Origin: Anthracocystis setariae
Lineage: Eukaryota; Basidiomycota; Ustilaginomycetes; Ustilaginales; Ustilaginaceae
Direction: 5' to 3'
Assembly: GCA_928724745.1 (NCBI GenBank)
Contig: CAKMXJ010000037.1
Span: 1,178,001-1,242,000, forward strand
Length of the DNA: 64,000 nucleotides
In this document: positions 1 to 9,288 of the stretch, piece after piece
Layout: the number at the start of each line of letters is the position of its first letter
Position numbering within the stretch: position 1 is the stretch's first letter
Notes under the pieces: generated by a model
Told to the model about the DNA's origin: nothing
Database searches by the model: none
Seen by the model: only the letters and a program-made list of their open reading frames with translations
Position numbers and translations under genes: made by a program

Positions 1-1064
1 CTTGAAACGTTTGAAAAGTGGCGTGGAACGATGCGATGTTGGAGATTGACGCAAAGCTACGTGTTGCACTGCGATCAGTAAGTAGCAGGTAGTAGTAGTG
101 CTGTGCAGCTACGGTTTCGAGGGTGTCCAACGGCGGCTAACCGACACGTCTGACGTGTCAACCAAACCCGATCGACAGGTGTGTAGTGTTGAGGCAATCG
201 AAAGGCGGATCGTCGCAAGTCAGTTCCTCACATGTTAGCTTTGGGAGCGAAGCTTGCATGGTTGGTCTTGATCCGTGTCTGTTCTAACCTCAAGTTCAAG
301 CACGATGCTGATCGAGACCAACGTAAGTAGTAGTGGTTCCGTAGCGCGTATTATTATTGTTTCGACAATCTGTGGGCATTTGATGTTGTTCGCATTCGGG
401 AAACTGCGTGTGCTTTAACGGCAGGATGCCAATTGTATCGGCATATCCTACGCTTTTGTTGCTGTAACCTGCAACTTGAGCGACTAAGGGCTGCACTGTT
501 CAGCGCTACTCACCGCCTTTAGTACAGTAGCGCTAGCTCTAGATTATTTCTCTGAGAGGTCACAGGTTGATTTGATTTTTTTTTTTTTTTTTTTTTTTGG
601 CAAGTTTCAGAGTTTGGCTTTTTGGCTAACGTCGTCACAGGCAACGCTTAGGTAGTAGTAGAGTCACAGAGTGGAAACAGGCCGATTGTGACTTTAGACT
701 ACAGGGACCAAGGTTCGGTCTTTAGGTTGGCTCGCACTACGCATACCAACACAGTTGCACATTTCGGCCTCTCTCGCGTTAAGAGGCTTCTCTGCTCTCC
801 ACCATTCCCATCGTCAGCTCGCTCGCGGCGGTCCTCGTACACCATCATTGATAGGATTTCGTCGCGGCACCAACACCATCGTCCTAATCTAGCTGGATCC
901 TCTGTCTCTTGCAACCCCGGTCCCATCTTGAACCCCTGCTGGACAGGCACATCGACGTGTTCACGTTTGCTTTACGACAAGAGCAAGACTAAGACGGACC
1001 TAGCTCGGCTCAGCTCTAATACTCATCTTTGATAGGTTGAGACTGCCTACATTTGCGGTCCATC
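1..1064. other. Left-edge intergenic region / MscS gene leader
   Basis: No supportable coding region. It holds a 23-nt T run at 576-598. The part from about 700 onward is C-rich and probably includes the promoter and 5' leader of the channel gene that starts at 1065. Short open frames here look like chance. Confidence 0.5.
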
Positions 1065-4037
1065 ATGCCACCTACTCCTCCACCTCAGGTGCGCTCTCAG
1101 GAGTCTCTTTCCGACGCAAGCGTCCAGCCTGGCCTCCCCTCACCACCGTATCAGCCGCACAATCCACTAGAGTCCCTACCGCCCATCTATGCCAGCCAGC
1201 CCAACCTTGCTACTCAGTCGCCACAACCCTCTCCCAATCTGCTTCACGATGCTGCCCTAGCCGCTTTGGCATCTGGCGAAGCCAACACTTCGGCTTCACT
1301 CAGCCCTGGCACAGTCTCGCCTACGCACCGCAAATCTAGGCAGGACCATCGTCTCTACGAACACGGCATCCTCGAGCGTCATGGTCGCTCCGACTCTCCT
1401 TCTAGCTCGCAGCCTGGCTCGCGTTCCGGTTCGCGACCTCCCACCGCCGGTCTCCGTGTCGCCATCACAGATCCTCTTGCCGACTTTCGCGATCGCAACC
1501 TCGTCAAACCGTCGGGTCTTGGTCCCAAATCCGATTTCCCTCCTCACGAAACCAATCGTGCACCCGGTGCATTCAACTACGACATCAACGCTCCCATACG
1601 GCCCGCCTTTAGCAGACAGGACAGCGAGGTCTCGAGCACCGACGGTGGTGACCGCGATTACGGCGAGTTCAACTGGTCAGACGAGGAAGACATTGATGAG
1701 GCCGCGCGCTTTGAGAATGAAGAGGCAAAGCAGGTTCGCATGGGTCGCCTCAGCCTCTGGAAGATCCTCCACTTTCTCGCCACCACCTTCATCGGCAATC
1801 TTCTCGTTGCCGCCTGTCTCGTCATCCCCGTCATTGTCATGCACACGGTCTACCGTAAGAAATTGCCCCAATCTGCGCATCGCGACTTCGTCGCCGACAA
1901 CGTAGAGGCTTGGTTCATCTGGGCTGCGTTCAACCTCCATGTCGAATGGTGGATCCACATCCTCGTCGAGCTTTTCCCCAAAGGCGTTCTCGCCATCATC
2001 CAGATCATCTGGGGCCGTCCAAGCCAAAAGGTCTTGTCCCTGGCAGAGTACTTCAACGCCATCAAGATGTACATCAAGCTGGTCGGATATGCCGCACTCT
2101 CCTGGGGCTCCTGGGCCATCATTTTCAACTCGATCTATGGCCTCTACAGTCATGCCGATCCCCGCACCGAGAGCAGGGCTCGATACCTCTACCGCATCTA
2201 CCAGGTCATCGAGTTTTTCTTCTTCTTCACCCTCACCATTTGCGTCGAAAAGGTCATCATCAAGCATATCGCCATGTCCTTCCATCGCAGCGCCTACGCT
2301 GATCGAATCGCAAAGGTCACCAGGTCTCTCAAAGTGTTTGACTGGCTCCGAGACCACAAGCCCAAGCTCAAGGGCAGAGAGACGTCCGCATTCGGTTTTC
2401 CTCGATCCGTACGCAGCTCTCCCACCAACAGCGGCGCGGTTACACCGGTGGCGCCTGTCGAATTCCATCTCGATGATGGCGTTCCCGATTCACGCAACAC
2501 CTTGGCCGGAAACGATCAAAAGCCTGCTCACTCCTGGTTCAAAAAGCACAGCAAGAAGCGTCCCTCGGATCAAGCTGCCCAAGCCGGCGTGAACGAGTTC
2601 GCCATCGATCCCGTCACAGGAAAGCCGGCCGCGGGTCAAGCTCCTGCTCGCGGCAATGCTAAGCCCAACATCATCGCTCGAACCGCAGTTCGTGGCGGAA
2701 GGAGAATCCGAGCCACCGCCGGTCAGGCTAGCACCTTGGCCCGCGTTGCCATGCAAGATCCATTTGGTCTTCTGCGCAACGAAGCCCTTGGAATCGGCAC
2801 AGATGTCAACTCGCCTGCCGAAGCCAAGAGACTGGCTCGCTCCATTTTCCTTGCTTTCCGAGGTGCCAACCGACGTAGCTACCTCATTCCGTCCGATTTC
2901 GAATCCGCCTATTCAAACCCTGAAGACGCCAAGGACGCCTTCAGTGTTTTCGACCGCGATGGCAACGGTGACATTTCGCAGACCGAGATGAAGAACACCA
3001 TCCTGCAAGTCTACAAGGAACGTCGCTTCCTCGGTCGATCCATGCAGGATGTCAACCACGCTGTCGGTCAGTTGGACGGTATCTTCGTCGTTGCGGCACT
3101 CGTCGTCATCATGTTCGAGGCGCTGGCCATCTTCAACGTCAACATCGATAAGACGCTCTCCACTTTCTACTCGCTTGCCATTGCGTTCGCTTTCGTCTTC
3201 AAGGAGTCGGCTTCCAACGTGTTTGACTCGATCATCTTCATCTTTATCACCCATCCGTTTGATACGGGTGACCGAATCCAGATCGACGAAGCGGTTCTGA
3301 CGGTAAAGCGCATGTCGCTGCTCTCGTGCGTCTTTATCGACTCGCTCAATCAGGAGGTTTACATCAGCAACGTCATTCTGGCTGCCACCAGCATCATCAA
3401 CATGCGCCGTTCCGGATATCAGTGGGAGTCCGTCACTGCACAGTTTGACTTCAACACACCTCTGGAAAAGCTCGATGCGCTTGAGGAAGACCTCATCCAC
3501 TGGCTCCAAACCGAACCCGAGCGACTCTTTATTCCTAGCACCGCGATCGTGCCGCAAAAGATTGAATACATGCGTGCTCTGGAATGCACCATTGGTATGA
3601 CGCACGCCGACACCTGGCAGGACTGGGGACGCCGCTTCTACCGTAAAAACGCCTTTTTTGCCGCCTTCTCGTTCTACTGCAAGAAGCATGGCATCCGGTA
3701 CGCCAATCCTGTTCAGCCTATCGTTTACTGGACCGAGGATGCAGCTGCGCTTCCGCCGAACTACGACACGTCTTCCGAGGGCCGCGACCAACTCCAAGGC
3801 GAACGCGGCGAAGTCATGGACAACGGTTATGTGTTGGACGATTTTAGCCCATCGCCGTACGCGAGTCCGCAGATCAGGGCAGCCGGTGGTGTGGTTGCTT
3901 TGCCTGCCAAGAAGCCAAAGTCGTTTATGAACTTTACGCCTCCACCGGATGAGTTGGAGCTCGATGCTGCGCAGGTGAGGGCGCGCAAGGCCAAGCGTAC
4001 GGCCCTTGCACTGGCTAACCAGGGTGGCGATGGCTGA
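1065..4037 (+). CDS. EF-hand MscS-type mechanosensitive ion channel (Msy1/Msy2-like)
   Basis: Predicted 990-aa channel of the MscS family, fungal EF-hand class. In fission yeast the relatives Msy1 and Msy2 sit in the ER and cortical ER and shape Ca2+ entry under hypo-osmotic shock. A long disordered Ser/Pro-rich N-terminus (about 1-225) is followed by hydrophobic segments at roughly 231-262, 285-320, 340-365 and 380-405. A cytosolic linker comes next, then a canonical EF-hand loop near residue 629 (FDRDGNGDIS, with the acidic positions intact). The pore-lining helix and MscS beta domain follow (about 665-760, including FKESASNVFDSIIFIF and PFDTGDRI). The start is the first ATG in frame; the reading frame is open 12 nt further upstream but without an ATG. 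There is no intron. It is convergent with MTR3, about 330 bp between stops. Confidence 0.9.
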   Translation: MPPTPPPQVRSQESLSDASVQPGLPSPPYQPHNPLESLPPIYASQPNLATQSPQPSPNLLHDAALAALASGEANTSASLSPGTVSPTHRKSRQDHRLYEHGILERHGRSDSPSSSQPGSRSGSRPPTAGLRVAITDPLADFRDRNLVKPSGLGPKSDFPPHETNRAPGAFNYDINAPIRPAFSRQDSEVSSTDGGDRDYGEFNWSDEEDIDEAARFENEEAKQVRMGRLSLWKILHFLATTFIGNLLVAACLVIPVIVMHTVYRKKLPQSAHRDFVADNVEAWFIWAAFNLHVEWWIHILVELFPKGVLAIIQIIWGRPSQKVLSLAEYFNAIKMYIKLVGYAALSWGSWAIIFNSIYGLYSHADPRTESRARYLYRIYQVIEFFFFFTLTICVEKVIIKHIAMSFHRSAYADRIAKVTRSLKVFDWLRDHKPKLKGRETSAFGFPRSVRSSPTNSGAVTPVAPVEFHLDDGVPDSRNTLAGNDQKPAHSWFKKHSKKRPSDQAAQAGVNEFAIDPVTGKPAAGQAPARGNAKPNIIARTAVRGGRRIRATAGQASTLARVAMQDPFGLLRNEALGIGTDVNSPAEAKRLARSIFLAFRGANRRSYLIPSDFESAYSNPEDAKDAFSVFDRDGNGDISQTEMKNTILQVYKERRFLGRSMQDVNHAVGQLDGIFVVAALVVIMFEALAIFNVNIDKTLSTFYSLAIAFAFVFKESASNVFDSIIFIFITHPFDTGDRIQIDEAVLTVKRMSLLSCVFIDSLNQEVYISNVILAATSIINMRRSGYQWESVTAQFDFNTPLEKLDALEEDLIHWLQTEPERLFIPSTAIVPQKIEYMRALECTIGMTHADTWQDWGRRFYRKNAFFAAFSFYCKKHGIRYANPVQPIVYWTEDAAALPPNYDTSSEGRDQLQGERGEVMDNGYVLDDFSPSPYASPQIRAAGGVVALPAKKPKSFMNFTPPPDELELDAAQVRARKAKRTALALANQGGDG

Positions 4038-4366
4038 TTGTGCGTCGCTCCTGGTGGTCTCGGTTTGATGATTCAGGACAATATACAGTATAAGCTAGAA
4101 AGGTTTCGTGATATTTGTCTGTCCCATCTTGCGCATTGATATTATCTGATAGCATATCGTTCGCATTGCATCTGTCCGTCCCAAAAATGCCATCGGAATT
4201 CAATATGCGAACGAATGGTTGGGTGAGCGTGAGATGTAGACGGCTTACTCGTCACCGATCTGCAGAAGTTGGGTGGAAAAAGTGAAATGGGATCGACGAG
4301 AAAGCAAATTGGACCATTGCGGACGCACGTAGGAAGTTGAGATTGAGATGAGGATGGGTTTGGAGA
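4038..4366. other. Convergent intergenic region, channel gene / MTR3
   Basis: Shared 3' region between two convergent genes. I see no gene, only presumed overlapping 3' UTRs. Confidence 0.5.
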
Positions 4367-5361
4367 CTAGTGGGATGGGTTCGATAGGGCGGTTCTGCGT
4401 TGGAAGTCGTTTGCGAGGGCTTGTGCGACGACTTTGTGGATATCGACTAGACTGGCATTGAGTGACTCGAAAGCGTGGTCGAGGAGGTTGGCGTCGATGC
4501 CGGCGCCTATCGACGCTTGCGAGTGTGAGCTCAACTGACCTGATCCAGCGCTGAGGTTCAAACACGTTACTGAGGCGAGAGCAGGCATGCCACACATGAG
4601 CACCCTCGTTGCAGTCTTCATACCCTGAACAAGACCAAGGTCCGCAGAGCTTGGATCGAGAAGAACCCTCTTGTCCTTGGCGGGTTGGGAGGAGGTGAAG
4701 GAGGTAGGGATGAGAGCGACGGAACCGACGACGAGACCGTACATTTCGATGCCTGCAGAGGCAAGAGCGGTGGTAGCAGCAATGCAAGCAGCAGCGATGC
4801 AGGATTCTTCCAGCCCGTCTGTTTGAAGCACAAGGATGTGGATGTCGAGCGAGGCTTTAGGAAGGAGATCGAGCCGCAGAGAGGGAAGCAGCGCTTGGTG
4901 CAGGAGGTTGCTCAAATGCGCACTTTCCGTTGTCTAGATGATGAAAAGTCAACGTGATATGATTGTCAGTATTCAAAAAGTTTGAAACTGCGATAGAGGG
5001 AGCGAGTAAAGCTGCTTACCTTTCCAGGAGTCCTTCGTCTTCGGGAGGAGAAGGGTGCAAATTTCACCTCGACGTTGAGCTCTGCTTTGCCGCTGTACTG
5101 TCGTCCTTTGACCTGTCGTGGGCCGAAGACAGAACAGGCAAGCTTCAGGTCACCGATCTCGACATAGGAGCTACCGGAGGCAGAAGGGACCAGGTTGGTT
5201 TGAACAAAGATAGGCCGGAGGTCGGCATATGCGCGATTGTCCGGACGTTGCTGCGACGCCGCCGTCAACGAGCTCGAAGGTGCCGATGACGAGGCATTTG
5301 CCTCATATGCGGGTACATAGCTGGGAGGACCGTTGACTCTTCTCCTGTCAAGCTTGGACAT
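4367..5361 (-). CDS. MTR3: Exosome complex subunit MTR3 (RNase PH fold)
   Basis: Structural subunit of the hexameric RNase PH ring of the RNA exosome. Exon 1 is 5361-5020 and exon 2 is 4933-4367. The 86-nt intron has donor GTAAGC and acceptor CTAG, phase 0, giving 302 aa. RNase PH-fold signatures are RPDNRAYADLRP, then SGSSYVEIGDLKLACSVFGPR in exon 1, and the core TTESAHLSNLLHQAL plus AAACIAATTALASAGIEMYGLVVG in exon 2. Eukaryotic ring subunits of this type are known to be catalytically inert, and no catalytic residue set is evident here. It is divergent from CSN1, with 339 bp between start codons. MTR3 is preferred over RRP41/RRP46/RRP43 because of the N-terminal extension and the RPD...FVQ...A.GS pattern; another RNase PH paralogue is possible. 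Confidence 0.8.
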
Positions 5362-5700
5362 TGTGCTGGTGGTGCAGAGGTGTGGGAGGATCCAAGTGGT
5401 GAGCTGTTACCAAGATCAAAGATGTCAAGGTTGCGAGCCAAGAAAGAATTCCAACGTTCGAGTAGCGAGTGGAGTTGAGGAAGATTTTGAGGTTGTGAGA
5501 TCGTGTAAAAGATCACATTGCCTGCATTTTGACAGTGTGGGCGTGGAGCGCGGCTGAGAGCGCTCGAGCCTCCACCTGTCGAGCAGCGGACAGCTCAGCC
5601 AACGTCAAAAACTGTACTGTTCGGCACAGACATCAAAGCCTCCAACACCTTGCTTGCAAACCATACACTGTATCAGCCCAGCTCATCAGTGCAAACAGAG
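5362..5700. promoter_or_regulatory. Bidirectional promoter region, MTR3 / CSN1
   Basis: 339 bp between two divergent ATGs, so it must hold both promoters and 5' leaders. No clear TATA box is seen. Confidence 0.5.
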
Positions 5701-7317
5701 ATGACTTCCATCTTCGACGAAATGGCAGGACCTTCGAACCTTGCCTTTTCCGCGTCATCGCCTTTCAACATGTCTCTAACCGACGTTGCCCTCACTCCTG
5801 GAGATGGCTTTGACTGGGAGGCTTACACTGCAGCCTACCCTGGTCAGGCGCGTACCCAACGTCTCATCTACATCGCAACCCACTGTCCAGCTCTTCGATC
5901 CACCTGTAGCAAAGCCGCGATCGATCACATCAAAGAAACCTCTCGTGATGTTGCGGCATACCAGGCCATGGTCACGATTAACAATACCGAGCCTGTGACG
6001 GGAAACCTTGTGCCCGCTTCGGACCGTATTCAAGCGGACGCAGAATGGATCCAGTCGACATCGCAGCGCAATGCAGCCGAAAGGGAGAAGCTCGAACTCG
6101 AAATGCGCAACTACCAGAATAACCTGATCAAGGAGTCCATTCGCATGGCGCATCGCGATTTGGGCGACCACTTTTGGAGCACGGGTGATTACCCAGAGGC
6201 GCTCAAGTCGTATTCCAAGACAAGGGACTACTGCTCAACAACGGACCACGTTATTGAGATGTGTATGAATGTCATCGAGGTTTCGCTTCGACTAGAGAAC
6301 TGGACCAACGTGCAGACGTTTGTTAGTAAGGCCGAGGGTGTATTGGAGTCCTACGTCCCTTCAAGCAGTACGGGTGGGAGGAAGCTCAGCTCGCTAGGCG
6401 CATCCAACATCGCACCGCCGACTAAGGGCGGATCGACCCCAGGAGCGGATGCCATCGGCGCGCTCTTCCGAGCCGGCGGGAGTGCAGCCGCACCTACAAC
6501 ATCCTCTACATCGTCCCATACCCAGGCAGGTTCTAGTGGTGAGAGTGCGTCGCAAGTAGCAGCCAGGAAGATCGTCGCTGAAACAAGCGCCAAGCTACGT
6601 GTCGCGAGTGCCATCGCCTACATCGGACAAGGTCGCTATGAAGCCGCAGCCAAGCTTCTCGTCAGCATTGACCCAGCCACTTGCGGCAACTTGCTCGACA
6701 TCGTAACTCACGCCGACGTCGCCGTGTACGTAGCTCTCTGCAGTCTTGCCACCATGGAGCGGTCCGAACTCAATGCGCAAGTCATGGAAAGCGCCAAGTT
6801 CCGTGGCTTCATGGAGCACGAGCCCTATGTTCGAGAGCTGCTCGACTGTTTCTGCTCCGCCCAGTTCAAGCGTGTCGGCGAGATCTTGGACGAACACGAA
6901 ACGAGGCATCTGCTCGATCCCTACCTGGCTTGCCACATCCCAGTTCTTCGCACAAGCTTAACTCGACGTGCGCTGAGACAGTTCCTCACTCCGTTCGATC
7001 GGATAAGCATTCAACGCATGGCAGATGCGTTTGGATGGGACGAAAAGCACATGGAGACAGAGTTGGCAGGCTGCATTGCCAGGGGCGAGTTCAAGAACTT
7101 GCCCGGCAAAGCGGCTCAAGTTGGCGATGCGAGGATCAATGCCATGAATGGAACACTCGAGTATAGGACGAAAGATGCGAGAAGAGCGGTCTTTGATTCG
7201 GCACTGGAGCTGGGCGAGAAGAGGTGTAGGGAGACGAAGCGATTGTTGTTGAGGATGAAGCTGGTTGAGAATGGCGTCGTTGCAAAGGCGAATAGGTCTT
7301 ACACTGCTGATGCATAG
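5701..7317 (+). CDS. COP9 signalosome subunit 1 (CSN1/GPS1)
   Basis: 538-aa subunit of the COP9 signalosome, which removes Nedd8 from cullins and so controls cullin-RING ubiquitin ligases. The RPN7-type helical repeat region starts with FDWEAYTAAYPGQARTQRLIYIA and continues through SIRMAHRDLGDHFWSTGDYPEALK. It is followed by a low-complexity Ser/Thr/Ala/Gly insert (about residues 218-285). The C-terminal PCI domain spans about 400-490 (FLTPFDRISIQRMADAF, KNLPGKAAQVGDARINAMNGTLEYR). The ATG at 5701 is the first in a frame that is open a further 51 nt upstream. The proteasome lid subunit Rpn6/Rpn7 family is the alternative, but the sequence and the insert fit CSN1. No intron. Confidence 0.88.
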   Translation: MTSIFDEMAGPSNLAFSASSPFNMSLTDVALTPGDGFDWEAYTAAYPGQARTQRLIYIATHCPALRSTCSKAAIDHIKETSRDVAAYQAMVTINNTEPVTGNLVPASDRIQADAEWIQSTSQRNAAEREKLELEMRNYQNNLIKESIRMAHRDLGDHFWSTGDYPEALKSYSKTRDYCSTTDHVIEMCMNVIEVSLRLENWTNVQTFVSKAEGVLESYVPSSSTGGRKLSSLGASNIAPPTKGGSTPGADAIGALFRAGGSAAAPTTSSTSSHTQAGSSGESASQVAARKIVAETSAKLRVASAIAYIGQGRYEAAAKLLVSIDPATCGNLLDIVTHADVAVYVALCSLATMERSELNAQVMESAKFRGFMEHEPYVRELLDCFCSAQFKRVGEILDEHETRHLLDPYLACHIPVLRTSLTRRALRQFLTPFDRISIQRMADAFGWDEKHMETELAGCIARGEFKNLPGKAAQVGDARINAMNGTLEYRTKDARRAVFDSALELGEKRCRETKRLLLRMKLVENGVVAKANRSYTADA

Positions 7318-7770
7318 TCAACCGCGGCGTCGCATTCTGTCAGATGGAAAGCTACCTCCTTGTTTCGTTGTTGTGACATGTTGGCAATCTATCAACCATT
7401 CTATATCATGTCTTAACCTCGACTTTGCTATCTCGGATTCGAATGGATACTATATGTGAGACCGCGTATCGCGTACAGTTCCGATGAGAAAAATAATATG
7501 AAAGCGTCGCGGAGAGGGGACGCGCGAGCTTTGTGATCGAAGCCACAGCAGCCAACAACTCCACTTTGGAAAAGCGCTTCAGCCACGACAACTCAGCGCG
7601 TGGACGGCCCAAAGTCAACACTTTTGAGAACATCGGCCTTCGTCCTTCCCGTTCATCGTCTACCTCCGCTAGATTCATCACCATCGTCCTTGCTACGCTC
7701 CGAATCATCGCACCCTACCTTGTACCAGTACGATCGGCAACTTCAACATCCGGCATATCCGTATTCCGTC
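7318..7770. promoter_or_regulatory. CSN1-RPT5 intergenic region
   Basis: 453 bp between tandem genes, holding the CSN1 3' UTR and the RPT5 promoter and leader. The RPT5 frame is open through the last 171 nt but has no ATG there. Confidence 0.5.
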
Positions 7771-9141
7771 ATGTCAGACGCACAACCTTCCGCTGGTGAA
7801 GACCACCAGCCACCGGTAGACGCACCACAAGCCGGTCCTTCCACCTCCGCTGCAGCTGACGGCGATACAAAGATGGCTGTCGAGCCAGAGGAAGAGTCAC
7901 TCCCTGCCGAAATCCTCGAAGCTTCCATCGACGAGATCCAGACACGCACCCGTCTACTCGAGAACGACGTCAAGGTCATGCGCTCCGAACACATGCGTCT
8001 CATGCACGAACAATCGTCCAAGCGCGACCTCATCAAGGACAACACCGACAAGATCAAGCAGAACAACATGCTGCCCTACCTTGTCGGCAACGTGGTCGAG
8101 ATCTTGGATATTGACCCAGACATTGATGAGGATTCTGAGGAAGGGGCCAACGTCGATCTGGACGCGAGGAGAAAGGGCAAGTGTGCGGTCATCAAGACAT
8201 CGACTCGTCAGACCATCTTCCTGCCGCTCATCGGTCTTGTATCAGCAGACGAGCTCAAACCGGGTGACCTGATTGGTGTCAACAAAGACAGCTACCTCGT
8301 CCTCGACAAGCTGCCAGCCGAGTACGACTCGCGAGTCAAGGCGATGGAAGTGGACGAACGCCCCACAGAAACGTACACAGACATTGGTGGATTGGACAAG
8401 CAGATTGAAGAACTTGTGGAAGCAATCGTTCTACCCATGCAACAAGAGCAGAAGTTCAAAAACCTCGGTATCCGACCTCCCAAAGGAGCCCTCATGTACG
8501 GTCCTCCCGGTACGGGCAAGACGCTGCTCGCCCGAGCTTGTGCCGCACAAACCAACGCATGCTACCTCAAGCTTGCCGGCCCGTCTCTCGTTCAAATGTT
8601 TATCGGTGACGGTGCCAAACTCGTCCGCGATGCGTTTGAGTTGGCCAAGGAAAAGGCACCGGCGATCATCTTCATCGACGAGCTGGATGCGATAGGAACC
8701 AAGCGATTCGACAGTGGCAAGTCGGGTGACCGTGAAGTTCAACGTACCATGCTCGAGCTTCTCAACCAGCTCGACGGCTTCTCGTCCGACGAGCGGATCA
8801 AGGTGATCGCCGCCACAAATCGAATCGACATTCTCGACCCGGCGCTGCTCAGATCCGGAAGGTTGGACAGGAAGATCGAATTCCCACTGCCCAACGAAGA
8901 GGCTAGGGCGAGGATCATGGAGATCCATTCGAGAAAGATGGCAGTAGGTCCCAATGTGAACTTTGAGGAGTTGGCGAGGTCGACGGATGAGATGAATGGC
9001 GCTCAGCTTAAGGCGGTTTGTGTAGAGGCAGGGATGATCGCGTTGCGCGAGGGCGCGACAGTGCTCGATCACGAACATTTCCATGGCGGAATTCAGGAGG
9101 TTCAGGCCAAGAAGAAGAACGATCAGTTCTATTTCTCGTAG
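7771..9141 (+). CDS. RPT5: 26S proteasome regulatory ATPase RPT5 (subunit 6A)
   Basis: 456-aa AAA+ ATPase of the proteasome base, which unfolds ubiquitinated substrates and opens the 20S gate. An N-terminal coiled coil (about 50-100; [20 protein letters not shown]) is followed by an OB domain ([16 protein letters not shown]... [18 protein letters not shown]). The AAA module has Walker A GPPGTGKT at 244-251, Walker [12 protein letters not shown] near 300 and the SRH with [14 protein letters not shown]. Sequence around [24 protein letters not shown] is typical of Rpt5. The C-terminus is QFYFS, so Tyr is third from the end instead of penultimate as in the usual HbYX gate-opening tail. Start is ATG 7771; upstream in-frame sequence lacks an ATG. 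No intron. Confidence 0.95.
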   Translation: MSDAQPSAGEDHQPPVDAPQAGPSTSAAADGDTKMAVEPEEESLPAEILEASIDEIQTRTRLLENDVKVMRSEHMRLMHEQSSKRDLIKDNTDKIKQNNMLPYLVGNVVEILDIDPDIDEDSEEGANVDLDARRKGKCAVIKTSTRQTIFLPLIGLVSADELKPGDLIGVNKDSYLVLDKLPAEYDSRVKAMEVDERPTETYTDIGGLDKQIEELVEAIVLPMQQEQKFKNLGIRPPKGALMYGPPGTGKTLLARACAAQTNACYLKLAGPSLVQMFIGDGAKLVRDAFELAKEKAPAIIFIDELDAIGTKRFDSGKSGDREVQRTMLELLNQLDGFSSDERIKVIAATNRIDILDPALLRSGRLDRKIEFPLPNEEARARIMEIHSRKMAVGPNVNFEELARSTDEMNGAQLKAVCVEAGMIALREGATVLDHEHFHGGIQEVQAKKKNDQFYFS

Positions 9142-9288
9142 AGTTTTCTTGTATGTTTGTCGGCCAGTTGAATCTGTGTTTGCCTTTTTTTCTGCATTTG
9201 GCAGCTCGGTGTGGGTTTGTATGAAGCGTTGGGGGGATTGATGGGGAGGTTGGGCAGATGAGTATGCGTAGAGTACGTTAGGTGGTGG

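Noticed and set aside
1677..2468. 263-codon minus-strand frame opposite the MscS channel
   Set aside because: Shadow of the membrane-segment coding region.
2913..3797. 294-codon minus-strand frame opposite the MscS channel
   Set aside because: Shadow frame in a well-supported gene; no domain.
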